Origin: Gracilariopsis chorda
Lineage: Eukaryota; Rhodophyta; Florideophyceae; Gracilariales; Gracilariaceae
Reading direction: 5' to 3'
Assembly: GCA_003194525.1 (NCBI GenBank)
Contig: NBIV01000189.1
Location: 62,001 to 126,000, forward strand
Length of the DNA stretch: 64,000 bases
Shown here: positions 43,406 through 54,822 of the stretch, piece by piece
Position numbering within the stretch: the first letter of the stretch is position 1
Layout: every line of letters begins with the position of its first letter
Made by a program: the position numbers and the translations under genes
Notes under the pieces: model-generated
The model's input: only the letters and a program-made list of their open reading frames with translations
What the model was told of the DNA's origin: nothing
The model's database searches: none

Positions 43406-45454
43406 ATGTCCCCCTTATAAAGATCTGCACCACGATATCAGCTATTCTTCAGCGTGCTCTTGCTCGTAATCTTTACGTGTTTTGCTTATGAAGCGGGCCA
43501 TGGCCTTCAAGTGCCTATCATTCCGACGGACACTGGTCGTGCATGTCCACCAGGTGAGTTCGACAATGGAAACGTGTGTCAATCCTGTCCTTATGGCACG
43601 TTTCAATATCTCCCCAATAAAATCTTCTGCAAGCCATGCCGGTCAGGAACTTTCGCAAAACTGCATTCCAATCTTATATTTTATGAGCCTACAATAGAAT
43701 GTCTCAACTGTACTCGTCACCCATATCAGGAGGAGTCTGGTCAAGCATCTTGCAAAATTTGACCACCCAACTCGATCTTCGATAGGCGTTACTCCACGGC
43801 CAATGTTGGATGCAACGTCTGTGAGGTGCCCCTCTACGCAAAGGTGATTCGTGCATTGAGTGTCTCGCTGGTTGGGTTTTAAAAACCTCCGGTTATGGTA
43901 AGAGAACTTGTCGTCCGTGTCCGCAGGAACATATACCGATCTCCCCAACCAAACCGAGTGCCAAGTTTGTCGTGGTCACTATCGGAATCAAAGACGGGTC
44001 CCTGTGAGCCTTGTAAGCCAGGAACATTCTCTATAGTATCGAGTTGTGAAGAATGTGCTCAGGGCCTCAACTTTACGCTGGAACTACTGTCTTGTCCTCT
44101 TGGTAACCCTTCTAATCATACTGGAGCCATATTCTGCTCAGCTACAGAAAAATCAGTCAGTTGCGCAGCAGGATACTTTTAACAAATGGTTTATGTACAA
44201 CATGTGCGGAAGGCTCCGTATCCCCAGGCGGCACGGTCACTTCTTGCTTCCAGTGCATTCCTCCTTCTTTATCGTACGAATGTTCTTCGCAATGCTTTTG
44301 TCCTAGCGGCGTCCAACAAATTCGCTCAGAGGACGAATTGCTTGCCAGACTGGGTTGCGTTAAGTGTCCTGTTCATGCCGTGAGTAGTGACATCCGAAGT
44401 GAATCTCCTGTGGCGTTGCACTACGATCGTTCTAGACAGAAATGCGCATGCCCTCCCAAACAACGCTCCAACGGTATCAGTTGCGACCTTGTGTGCCCAA
44501 AGCTGGCGGAGGCGAGTCGGATTGTGACTTCTGTGTAGCGCGATATGCATTGACTAAGCGGAATGGCCGTTGTGGGTTTTAAGGATGGCGCCAAAAAGAC
44601 AATACATTTCAATGCCAATGCGAATGCCCTCCAGGACATCATTGACTTCGAAGCCCACTGTTTTGTGTATGCAGCAACGGTACCTCGGCTGGAAGTGCTG
44701 CAGGAAATCTTCAATGTGTTCCTTGTGATGCGGTTCGAGTATCGTACAAAGAAAATTGTAGAAAGAAGTGCACGTTAGGTTCTGCGCCATATTCCTCGTA
44801 TCGAATGGGGAGGAATGGGTCGCATGCGAGAATGGCATACAAGTTCAAAACTTTGTTTCACCGTCTTGCCCTAACGGTCAAAAGCTGGACAGGTACTCTG
44901 GAAAGCGCGAATGTACTAAATCAGTCTGCCGGCTGGTTCCTGCATTTTTTGGGCATGAGAGATCGTTACTAAAGTAAAACTTTTCGACAATGCCTTTGCT
45001 TCTACGGAGTTACACAACAAGATGGAGCATGCGCGCATTATCTGACAGGGGTCGGACTGGCTGATTATGGGACCAGTGGCTTTAAACGTGCCTCCATGCT
45101 TTTCGAAATGATAGTCTTGAAACGAGATGCCTTTTTGGGAGTAAGCGCACCCGGACACTGAATCCACAGCCGAATGTGTACCGGCTTCATGCAGGCCAGA
45201 AGAGTTCATGGATGATGATGGGATTTTGAAAAATATCCGCAAGTGCGCAGCGCACATTAAATCGCAGCTGTGTTAAATGTCCGAATGGTTCTGTTAGTGC
45301 TCTAGTGCTTGTTGTGCGCAACTCGGCTGAATGCGCAGTTTGTGGATAAGAGTGTGCGGGAGTCCGATGGTCCCGAAGTTTTACTGAGAGGCTGCACATC
45401 AGTGTCTTAAGTACGCTGATGTGTTCTGAACGGGAAATAAACAAAGGTAGCGTG
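43406..45454 (+). pseudogene. Cysteine-rich secreted/surface protein (GCC2/GCC3, ephrin-receptor-like repeats)
   Basis: ATG 43406 opens MSPL, a TAA at 43418, then a hydrophobic signal-type segment (FFSVLLLVIFTCFA). Many CxxC ... GTF ... C repeats follow: CQSCPYGTF, CKPCRSGTF, CEPCKPGTFS, CEECAQG, CTTCAEGSVSPGG, CQCECPPG, CVPCDA, CVKCPNGSVS. Such modules are extracellular disulfide-bonded repeats of receptor-like proteins. Stops (for example TGA 43760, TAA near 44578) and several frameshifts break it. The copia element is inserted at its 3' side at 45460, and weak Cys-bearing sequence continues beyond 50120. A second relic lies at 8640-9205. Confidence 0.65.
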
Positions 45455-45459
45455 ATACC

Positions 45460-45730
45460 TGTTGAGTGGTTGGGTGACTCCGATCAGCTCTATCAGCTGC
45501 GGAGACTCCTTGACTCTTTATATAGATTGTAACTGCGTAAAACCCTGCTAAAATCACAGTACGTATGTCTATTGTAGTCTAACGAGCAGGGGACCACAAA
45601 CCCAAGATAGTATATCAATACGTAGGGTCGGACACCTCACAAGAGCTATCGGGCAAAGGGACTCACGTAACTACCTTACATTAGTCCTAGACCTGTAGGT
45701 AATGGCATCACGATTGCGTGTTCCTCATCA
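45460..45730 (-). repeat. Copia-2 3' LTR
   Basis: On the plus strand it runs from TGTTGAGTGG to CCTCATCA and contains TTTATATAG. It also contains the stop codon of the polyprotein (45708-45710). Confidence 0.95.
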
Positions 45731-48700
45731 CCCTTCCCATGCCATTGTTACTCCTGATCAGTCCAAACTTTGTCGACAATCGACGAAAGCGGTTTACACT
45801 CAGCGCTTTGGTGAATATATCTGCAAGCATTGCGTCAGTGGTGCAATACTTCAAAATGGCCTCTTTTGATTCCATTGCCTGAACCACGAAATGATATTTG
45901 AGCTCAATGTGTTTTGCTCTTCGGGTTCCATGACTCCAATCCAGTACCCCTGTGTTGTCTTCATAAACAGTAGATGGAACTGCTGGGTCAAGCATAAAAA
46001 TTTCACGCAGCAAGTTACGCGCCCATTTCACTTCCTTCAGACATTCACATAGAGAAACGTACTCCGCTTCTGTCGTAGAGGTGGCAATACAGCTCTGCTT
46101 CAGTGTGCGCCAGCCTACTGCATTGCCTAGGACAAAAAGACAAACGCCACTTGTAGACTTCCAGTCCAAGTTATCCCCAGCCCAATCGGCATCTGTATAA
46201 GCCATCAGAACATTCTCCATTCCATGCGCTGGCCTTCTGTACCTAAGACATAAACTTCGAGTTCCGTTTAAGTACCTCAGAATTCTCTTGACTGCCTTCT
46301 AATGATATAATGTCAGCGTGGCCTGGGCGCGCGATAAGATGTTCATGGCAGCACATATATCAGGTCTCGTGCGCGTCGAGAGGTAGAGTAAAGAGCCGAT
46401 AGCTTCCTGATACAGTGTTTTCGATGTCATCGGTTCTGCGTTCAGTGCATCGGATGGCTTGTAGCTTGTTGTCATCGGTGTGGGGACAGGGCTCGACTGT
46501 GACATATTAAACCTGTCCAGTATTCTTGCAACCATTGGCTGCTGGTGCAGAATGAGTCCTCCTACTTCCATCTGTATGTAGACACCAAGAAAACTGTTCG
46601 AGCAAAGCACTTCCTTCATTTCGAACTCTTTACCCAGTATCTTCTTAACATTCTTGATCAGTTTCGCACTATTGCCGATTAGCAGAAGGTCTTCCACGTA
46701 TAGGAGAAGCCACAAGGTGCTGCCATCCTTCTTAATGTAGAAAAAACAAGGTTCAGAAAGGCATTGCTGAAATCCCAATGCCAGTAATCTCTGCGTAAAC
46801 AATTGACTCCAGATCGAGTTGGACTGTTTGAGACCGTATATAGATCGGTTTAGCTTGAGTAATTCGTGCTCTGCCAGGCCTATATCTAATCCAGATGGTG
46901 GAGCCATATAGACTGGGTTTGTATCATCGATACGCCCATTCAGGAAAGCACACTTGACGTCCAGTTGGTGTATCTCAAAGTTGTACACACATGCTAGCGC
47001 AAGGGCGATTCGGACTGTGGAACAGTTAACGACAGGTGAGTATATGTTTTCTACATGGCCCTGTTGGCATCCCTTGGCAACCAGCCGTGCTTTGTACCTT
47101 GATACTGTACCATCATCGTTCAACTTTGTCGCAAAGACGAGTTTAGATCCCAATACTTGAGAATTCGGTGGCCTCTGTACCACATCCCATGTGTTCATAG
47201 ACCTGAGGGATGCTAGTTCTTCCTTGATTGCCCCTTCCCAATGTTCCCAGTCCCAGGATTTCCTGGCTTCATGGAGGTCTGCAGGTAGTCTTGTTGGTTT
47301 CTGAACTAGGCTGACATGGCTGCTGTGTTGCGTATCTGAAAAGCGTTCTGGAGGCTTTCTGCTTTGCTCGGGATAGCGTCTAATGGGATAGTGGGTAAGG
47401 AATTCCTGCATTCTGGAGGTAATTGAGCCAGCTTCTGCCTCTTCCACATTATCGGACTCGATGCCTTCATCTGAATTTGCTTCTGCGAGTAGTTCATCAG
47501 AGCCCGTTGGGTTTCCAACTGAACCCACACGATCAACGGCGGTCTCATTAGCGCCATTATGCTCACTATCTTGCGCATCAGTGAGCACCTGGTCTTCATC
47601 TAGGCCAAGGTCTGGTGCCGGGTTGCCTCCGACCTCATCCAGAGTATTCTCTCTTCCACTTTCTCTTCCCGAGGAAAATTAAAGCCTCCCAGGGAAGACG
47701 TCTTCATTGATGGTCACATGTCTGGCAAACGTCACTTCTCTCCATTCAATGTCATACACTCGGTAGTTTAGATGTGGCAGGGACCTGAGTAGAATCCCAC
47801 GTCGTGCCTTCTTTTCCAGCTTCTTTCTCTTTGCAACATGTATCCAGACTTTACAGCCGAATGCCCTCAAGGACTCAAGGTTTGGGACGGTTCCTGTGAG
47901 GACTTGATGTGGTGTCATGCCATTATTGACGTCACAGCTGATAGTGTTCATTATCCTTGTAGCAGTGACAACAGCTTCTGCCCAGAACCTAGGCGGAAGT
48001 CCAGCGTGGCGCAACATGGACCGTGCCATTTCCATCACTGAACGATTGAACCGCTCAGCTACTCCGTTCTGTTGGGGAGTATACGGGGCACTTGCTTCCC
48101 AATCTATGCCTTCAGTAGACAAGTACTTCCGCAGCGCAATGTATTCTTTTGCATTGTCGGAGTAAACCAGTTTGATTTTCTTCTCAGCCTGCCTTTCAAA
48201 CTTTGATTGGAAGCATCTGAACTGCTGTGTGAGTTCCTATCGTCTACTTAGAAGTCTAATGTCCTTGTATCTTGATCTTTTGTCGATAAAAGAGACAAAG
48301 TACTTCTTTCCTCCAATACTCAGAGTACTGAAAGGACCACAAATGTCTGAGAATATGACATCTCCGACATTACAAGAGTCATTGGCGCTTCGGCTCGGCA
48401 GAGTACAGCAGACCATTTTGCCTTCTAGACATGGCGTGCAGCGTAATCCAGACTCTGGACCCTTGGTTAGGTCTAGCCCAATTACCGCAGTACTTTTGGA
48501 CATTTGCCTTATCGGACTTCTGCCAATGTGGCCAAGTCTCTCGTGCCATAACTGGATACCCCTCGCATTCTGGGCTACGTACGCTCGTTCGCTGCTCAGG
48601 TGAGCATGGATTACATACATCCCTTCACAGGCTTCAGCTGTTACCCTCTTAATCCCCATCTCTATCGTGCATCCCGATGTATCAAATCGGATGCGGTGTC

Positions 48701-49757
48701 CTATTGCAATTAGCTTTGAACACGAGATCAGGTTGTAGTCCAGGTCATCGGCGAACAGCACACCATCAAGTGTTAGACACGCAGTACGTCCTCGTGGTTG
48801 GATCACACTCAATACAACTCGTCCTTCACTCTTAGCTTGTACACGCCTTCCATCTCCAAGGGAAATGGTCTTAGGCTGTACTGGAGTAAACTATTGCGAT
48901 AGAGCATGACTCCCAACCATATGGCACGTAGCGCCTGAATCAATCAAGAAGCGATAACCTGGGTCACTGAGAGCGAGGAGAGCACGATGAACGCTTGTGC
49001 CACTACCACCTTCTCTTTGATTTTGATTCCGTGAGCGGCAGTTGCGTTTTTAATGGCCCTTCTTTCCGCACAGGAAACAACAGCCCTTGAATTTTGCTTT
49101 CAAGGCACGCTCGGTTTCTACGTGTTCATCTGGTGGCACAGATGTTCCAGTTGTTGCCTCAATTTCTCGAGTGTCGTACTCCTGCAGGAGCCTCGCAGTA
49201 ACCTTATCCCAAGTAAGCTCAGTGTCTGACATCGTTTGAAACGCAGATATCACAGCTCCAAACGCACTGTCACCCGTGGAGCCAAAGCTTGAGAAGAGGA
49301 TGGCAATCTGCATGCTTTCCTCGAGAGGACTTTCCATCCCATCAACACGAGCAAACACGGATTCCATCTCATCTACATAGTCAGACATGGGCTTGCCCTC
49401 GGTATAGCGGAATTGGTGTAGTCTGGTTTGAAGCTGTACTCTCGTTGCTGCGTTCTCAGTTGCATAACGCTCACGGAGTTTTCTGTACATAACGAATGGG
49501 TTTTGTCTCTCCGAAGCAATTGCTCTCAACGGCTTCTCACCGAGTGACTGTACAAGGTACATCCTTGCCTTCAATACTCTTTGCTTCATTTCCGTAGTAA
49601 TTGCATCAATACCTTCCGTACCAATCACATCATCAACCACGACGTGAAGCAAATCCTTAGATTCTAACAGCGCTTCAATTCGCATGGTCCAAAGAGCAAA
49701 ATCTTCATCCCGACGAGCACAAAGGCGCGGAAGCTTTTTGTACGTGTCTTCTTCCAT
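45708..49757 (-). pseudogene. Copia-2 gag-pol polyprotein with five in-frame stops
   Basis: From ATG 49757 (MEEDTYKKLPRL) to the TGA at 45708 one frame of 1350 codons is maintained. Domains: gag, zinc knuckle (CFLCGKKGH-stop-KRNC), protease (LIDSGATCHMVG, intact DSGA), GAG-pre-integrase (LWHERLGHIG), integrase (VIFSDICGPF, LVYSDNAKEY, NGVAERFNRS), RT (CAFLNGRIDD, LNRSIYGLKQ) and RNase H (AYTDADWAGD, TTEAEYVSL). Stops are at 49050, 48891, 48237, 47679 and 46299. There is no frameshift. The RT catalytic box reads YVED rather than YVDD, so the enzyme would probably be inactive even if the stops were read through. Confidence 0.9.
45731..45740 (-). promoter_or_regulatory. Copia-2 polypurine tract
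   Basis: The minus strand reads ATGGGAAGGG directly before the 3' LTR. Confidence 0.65.
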
Positions 49758-49831
49758 TGTCAACGTGAGTAGAACAGTACTCAAGCGTTAGAAGCTCAGT
49801 GATGGTCAACAGTAGCGGCTTTCTTTAGCCG

Positions 49832-49843
49832 GCGATGCTACCA
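49832..49843 (-). promoter_or_regulatory. Copia-2 primer-binding site
   Basis: TGGTAGCATCGC on the minus strand, one base from the LTR and identical to the copia-1 site. Its complement ends GCTACCA, as initiator tRNA-Met does in many eukaryotes. Confidence 0.65.
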
Positions 49844-49844
49844 C

Positions 49845-50115
49845 TGTTGAGTGGTTCGGTGACTCCGATCAGCTCTCTCAGCTGTGGAGACTCATTTACT
49901 CTTTATATAGATTGTAACTGCGTAAAACCCTGCGAAAATCACAGTACGTATGTCTATTGTAGTCTAACGAGCAGGGGACCATAAACCCAAGATAGTATAT
50001 CAATACGTAGGGTCCGACACCTCACAAGAGGTATCGGGCAAAGGGACTCACGTAACTACCTTACGTGAGTCCTAGACCTGTAGGTAATGGCATCACGATT
50101 GCATGTCCCTCATCA
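49845..50115 (-). repeat. Copia-2 5' LTR
   Basis: Same length and ends as the 3' LTR. Next to the primer-binding site at 49832-49843. Confidence 0.95.
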
Positions 50116-50120
50116 ATACC

Positions 50121-50540
50121 TAATCTAGAGTGCCACATAGGTGCCCTGTTTAGGCTGTCCTAATCGTGGGTGGTCCATGTGGGTGTCTATGTGGGTAGGA
50201 ACTTTCCACTACACTTGTGCTGTAGTGGGAGATCTGTGTTCTGTTCTCGGTTTGTTGGGGGCATTTCTCCTAATAGGGCTAGAAGTCTGTGCGTCAAGCG
50301 ATTTGAACCATTTTGGATAGAACAATAGTAATTCAACCAAGGATAATGCTTTATCCGAGCACAGAAGTTGAGAAAGACTACATAAAGCACTCGAATTTTG
50401 GGACCTATTTTTTTACGTTATTCCGTATCGGCTCTTAAGGAAGTAAGATAGTTTGCAACTGAGGGTCGCACCTGGATCATGCTGAAAGAAAAGCCTTGGC
50501 ATCAAGTTAGTCAAAGCACATCAAATTGTGATTGTAATAA
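50121..50540. other. Flank of copia-2
   Basis: Possible continuation of the cysteine-rich pseudogene (a CLGCPN-type motif), too weak to annotate as coding. Confidence 0.3.
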
Positions 50541-50720
50541 TAGATTTCCCAGGGAACCGCAAAAGTAGATACGTCTATCTGCTTTAGGGTTGTGAAGTTC
50601 TACAAAATTTGTTGGGCCGATGGCACTTGTGCCGAGACTGATCGCTCGCAATTGTTCTCTTGAACAACCGTTTGTTTCTGTTACTTGATCATGACTTGGA
50701 TATCTCGCCTTCACCCTCAG
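50541..50720 (-). repeat. Dispersed repeat family R1, copy d (partial)
   Basis: Its minus-strand end shows TACTTTTGCGGTTCCCTGGG, comparable to the CACTTCTGCAGGGCCCTGG end of copy b. The adjoining ACTTGGATATC block is shared with the insertion at 29750-29981. Confidence 0.4.
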
Positions 50721-51381
50721 CAGACTGTTGCCTTTGTCTTAAGTTGAAAAAAAAGTACTTCATGTCCAAACTGGTCTGTAAACATGACATGAACAATTCA
50801 AAACTATTTAAGTCTCTGTAAGTATATAAAGAAGAGAAAGATACTATGCTCCTGTAATCCACAATTCAATCCAAGTGATTATAACGTAACCTGTCATCAA
50901 CTTTTGTCAACAGTTTCCGTCTTCGTCGTCGTGTAACTTTCCTTAACTTCCTACCTATCCCCTCCGACCCCCAGCTGTAACAAAATGTTCTGGATTCTAC
51001 AGGCACCCTTCTCAGAGGCTAAATTTGGCACAGCTAACGGTAATTTGTATGACAAATTACTTTCTATTGAGCCGTTCGTTTCCAAACGGCTCACAAATAA
51101 TGCAGCTTAGAGAGCTCATTACAACAGTGTGCAGAAAGTCGCACAAGCTTCATGATGATGGCTAGAAGCTCAATATCTCTCCCGTGCACCCAGAACCTCC
51201 ATCAAAGCGGGGCGGGGATAATTTGAAACAAGGCAAAAACCTCACTCCCAACGTCTGCAGGGTCTGCAACAACCTCAAAAACAAGCTGGGCGACATACTG
51301 AAACGAAGATACAGGTATGTGCTTTGGCTTTCCGCTGTGATGATGCGAATTATTACCGTTTGAACGCATCTCCTTTGCCAA
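50721..51381. other. Unassigned stretch with two hairpins
   Basis: No gene. TAATTTG/CAAATTA (near 51037) and GAGCCGTT/AAACGGCTC (near 51070) form adjacent stems downstream of the transposase. They may mark the transposon end, but no matching inverted repeat was found on the other side. Confidence 0.35.
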
Positions 51382-53290
51382 CTATTGACCAAACTGACGT
51401 GTGCACCGACGAAGCTCCTTACTATGCTCTCTTTCAATTGCAGTTTTCTGTCTTTGCAGAACTTTTACATGACGTTGCTCTAGTTCTGCCAGTTTTTTGA
51501 GTCATTTTCTTTCTCGTTCGGCCACCCGTTTTTCGGCAGCTACTTCCGTTTTCTCATGCGCAGCAACTCGCTCCTTTGTTTTGCACACTTTCTCCGCCAA
51601 TCGCTCTTGTCCTGCTCTTGCTTTCTCCTGCTCCGCGGATTTTCTTCGACGTAATTGTTCCCCGTGCGTTACCTATTCTGCTGGGGTTCTAGCATCATAC
51701 AGATTACGCTCACGCCTCTGGCGTTTTGTCGCTGTTTTGCACTTTCTTTCTTCCCTTTATCTTTTCCATTAAGATGCTGTTAACCGTTTCCTTTTTCTTC
51801 AGTATTGTTTGAATCTTCTGAAGTTTTGCTGACGCACCTTCTTTGCCTTCTATAATGTTTATAATCTTGTTGAAAACCGCTTGGTCTGAGTGGCGCTTGC
51901 GAACTCCTGGAACCCTAGAGGCGACTGTGGCTCCATTCAGTTGTTTTTCTCTCGCATCCACCACCTCATTCTACTCGTATTTAAACGTCTTTTATTTTTC
52001 CGCGAACTTCCGCTGGAGCGGAAACGTGCCAGTGACTTTGAACGAGGCTTGGATCAGTTCTGGGGTAATGTTTTCCCAGGCATAAACAGCACATGCCAGA
52101 TTGAAGTTCACTTTGGTTGCATCAAAGACGCCCTGTCTGCAGAACTCATCTCGAATATCTCGCATAAGCTCATGGAAGCGCTTTTTATAAGTTGGTCGCA
52201 CGGCTGGAGAATATGCAACGTATTGGCGGCATTAATTATAGCATCCATGAAGTTATTAGAGCAGTAATCTATCCGTCCTGGATGCTTGCGAAAGGAGTGA
52301 CCATCAAGGAAAAGAAGGAAGGATTCTTTCTCTGTGATCTGTTTTCGAGCGGTGTTATGAACATGCTGCACAAATGTCTGTAACACGGGACCTTCCATAG
52401 ACCCATTCTCTGTTAGAGAAATACAACCGTCAGATGGGAACCAGCCGGGCTGCATAAATCGTTTGATGATACCAAACGGCGGAGCCGATAGATGCACTGA
52501 AACTGGGCTATACCAATCATCGTTCATCCGTTTGCCTGCAGTTAAAAAGTATGGAGGGGTCATTTGCCGGGCGGCCGACACAGCAATTACGGCAGTTATG
52601 TGCTTACTTGCACTACACGTGGACTTAACGCCTCTGTGTCCGCCATTCTTCGTGTCACTTGAAGCGAAACCTTTTTCCAACTTTCCAAGCGTGCAGTCAA
52701 CTGCAGTTTTATCGAGATTCCACACGTGATGGGCGTTCAATAAAATGCCAGGGTGCTCGCGTTGCAAATCGTTTAGAGCAGCAAAGAATAGGTCGATGTG
52801 AGCGTAGTTTTCGGAGGCTAGCTTTGCGAATACCTTGTTCTCAATGCGTTTGTAGGAGATGTTTTTGTTTTTTGCACGATACCTGCGAATTACTTCATCG
52901 CTTGGACGGCCATTTGTGTATCCCTTCAGTCTGTTGGCTGCTACTCGGTAGAAATAATGTTTAAGTGGAGGTTTTCCAACAGCAAACCTCGATTGGCTGC
53001 CAGTTTCAGTCTTTAATTAACCAGTTCTGCCTCCACAGGTCTTATAACGCGCGGTCTACCAGAACCGATTGTTGTGCTTGTCAGACGAGACAATTTGCTG
53101 TCGTTCTTAGAAAAAAGGCACTTGCGAAGGCCTTTCACGGTTTTGAGACATGTGTTGCTCTTGCTGTAGTGCGAATGTTTTGCCCTGCCTTAAGGTGCTC
53201 AACGGCGCGAAGACGGTTTTCCGCTTGAGCTGAGAGTCGCTGGATCCGCTTTTTGTAGTCGGCTGCTTGCTTGTGCATCGAGGGAGGCAT
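51382..53290 (-). pseudogene. Pogo/Tigger-like transposase with coiled-coil tail
   Basis: It starts at ATG 53290 (MPPSMHKQAADYKKRI). A pipsqueak-type helix-turn-helix (AENRLRAVEHLKAGQNIRT) is followed by a CENP-B-like region (AANRLKGYTNGRPSDEVIRR). The DDE_1 catalytic core has VWNLDKTAV, FLDGHSFRKHPG and, 35 residues after the second Asp, LQPCDQ. AVYAWENITPELIQASFKV and GTFPLQ follow, as usual in this family. A long Lys/Glu/Arg-rich coiled coil (51700-51384) ends at TAG 51382. Several frameshifts and stops (for example TGA within AERERK-stop-LKKL) make it a pseudogene. Confidence 0.78.
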
Positions 53291-53963
53291 TGTAGTGTCG
53301 TGACTGCTATGGGAGTCTTGCCGAGTGTTTTGACTACATTACTCATCTGATTGAGCTTCTACAGAGCCTTGGTGGCGTTTATCGTCTACAGATGGCTCAC
53401 ATGCGCATGCTTTGTTTTGCAGAAGGCATTTAAACTCTTCTTGTTTTGGTTGTGGGTGAGGCGTTTCTGTTGTGAAGAGAGTGGCGGAAAATCGTTCAAA
53501 ATATCCCGCTGTTTACGATTAAGCCCTTGAGAAGGGTAGCCCCAGTTCTACTGAGCTTCTGGTGAAATGCTTCTCAACTTTAGTTTTCACCCCCCATTCA
53601 TCAAGCATAAAAGATCCTTCACAATACACCAGCATCCGTACCGAGCAATAAATATTCATGAGGGCGTAGCATGGAGTGTTATTTCACCGAAGCCTGGTTA
53701 GCTTTTCCACAGGCGTACCTGTAAGGCCACGGAGCTCATTCGACTTCAGACTACAAGTTCTGTCTCCGACGTAAGTGTCCCGTAGTCTTGTGTCAGGATA
53801 TTCTAGATGTATCGATGCGAACTGTGTACACAAGTTGCTTTCAAAAATGGCTAAGAAAGCGACTACTGCGAGTATTCGCGATTCTGACCTCATGTTTAGA
53901 CCTTAAAGTCAACTTTTAAAGTTCTAGAGCCATTGTTTGTTTTGGAAAGAGGAATATTTGCGG
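53291..53963. other. 5' flank of the transposase gene
   Basis: No supported gene. It probably includes the transposon's leader, and the terminal repeat was not identified. Confidence 0.35.
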
Positions 53964-54132
53964 GGGCATGTTTGAGACTAACTATTTTGCCACATTAAGT
54001 AGTGACTAGTCAATACTTATCCAAAATTGGTAGTCAAAAACCTTCAATAATAATCAAAAACTAGGATGATGACTACTTTTGCCGGGGTAGTCATTCCCCA
54101 TTATCGCAAAATAGTCAGTCACAAATACGCCC
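53964..54132 (-). mobile_element. MITE, copy 2
   Basis: 169 bp, reverse complement of 14243-14412. Ends GGGCATGTTTGAGACTAAC and GTCACAAATACGCCC form imperfect terminal inverted repeats of about 27 bp including CTATTTTGC. It lies close to the pogo-like transposase, but a shared terminus has not been shown. Confidence 0.7.
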
Positions 54133-54822
54133 ATGAATATATGCTAAAATTCTAACAAACCTGTAGAAGTCATTATTGTGGTGCAGATATAGTGTAGTTC
54201 TGTCGTTGGAGCTAACCATTTACCGCCTATTTTACACAGATCAATCTAGAGTTGCTTCTCCTTATAGTGCCTCAGAACGACTCTACTCAGCCACGCCAAT
54301 GTGTATCACATCCTGCTTGGAGGTGGAGTTCTTTTTCTGTAGAACTCCATCCGTAGTTCACTTTACCATGCGGCAGTCTGGTAGGCAATGAACAACACCG
54401 ATAGTCCGACCAACCTGCCTCCGCGGGGGTTAAACTACAATATTCGACGAGGAAAGCTGCGCATTTGCGACAACTAGGATATATCGAATACCCTGTTCTT
54501 TGCTTCCTACAACAAAAACGAATACTCACGAAGTTTTGTAAAGATCTTTATACAGTGATTGGCAAATAATTCTTTATGAAATCATGCGATATTTGATTCG
54601 TGACATATAAAACTTGTGCGATACTTGGGTATGTTACTAAAACTGTAGAAAGGCTAAGCTAAAGATATTATTTGTTGGGTACCCCTTTCAACCCCAAAAG
54701 CGTAAAGTGACATGTAGAGTGAGTAAACCTCACCAAATAGGGGGCCAACTGGAAACACTTGTATGTGTTTTCCAGGCATGTCGTCGGTGCTGCAATAGAG
54801 ACAAACCGCTTTGCCAATAATA
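54133..54822. other. Unassigned left flank of the right Helitron array
   Basis: Nothing recognised. The last bases, AATAATA, are the host side of the Helitron insertion (A before TCTC). Confidence 0.4.

Larger units (their letters stand above)
45460..50115 (-). mobile_element. Full-length Ty1/copia element (copia-2)
   Basis: 4656 bp with 271-bp LTRs at both ends, a primer-binding site, a polypurine tract, gag-PR-IN-RT-RNase H order, and a perfect 5-bp target duplication ATACC (45455-45459 and 50116-50120). By eye the LTRs differ at about 13 of 271 positions, so it is younger than the gypsy element. It lies within the cysteine-rich pseudogene region. Confidence 0.95.
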
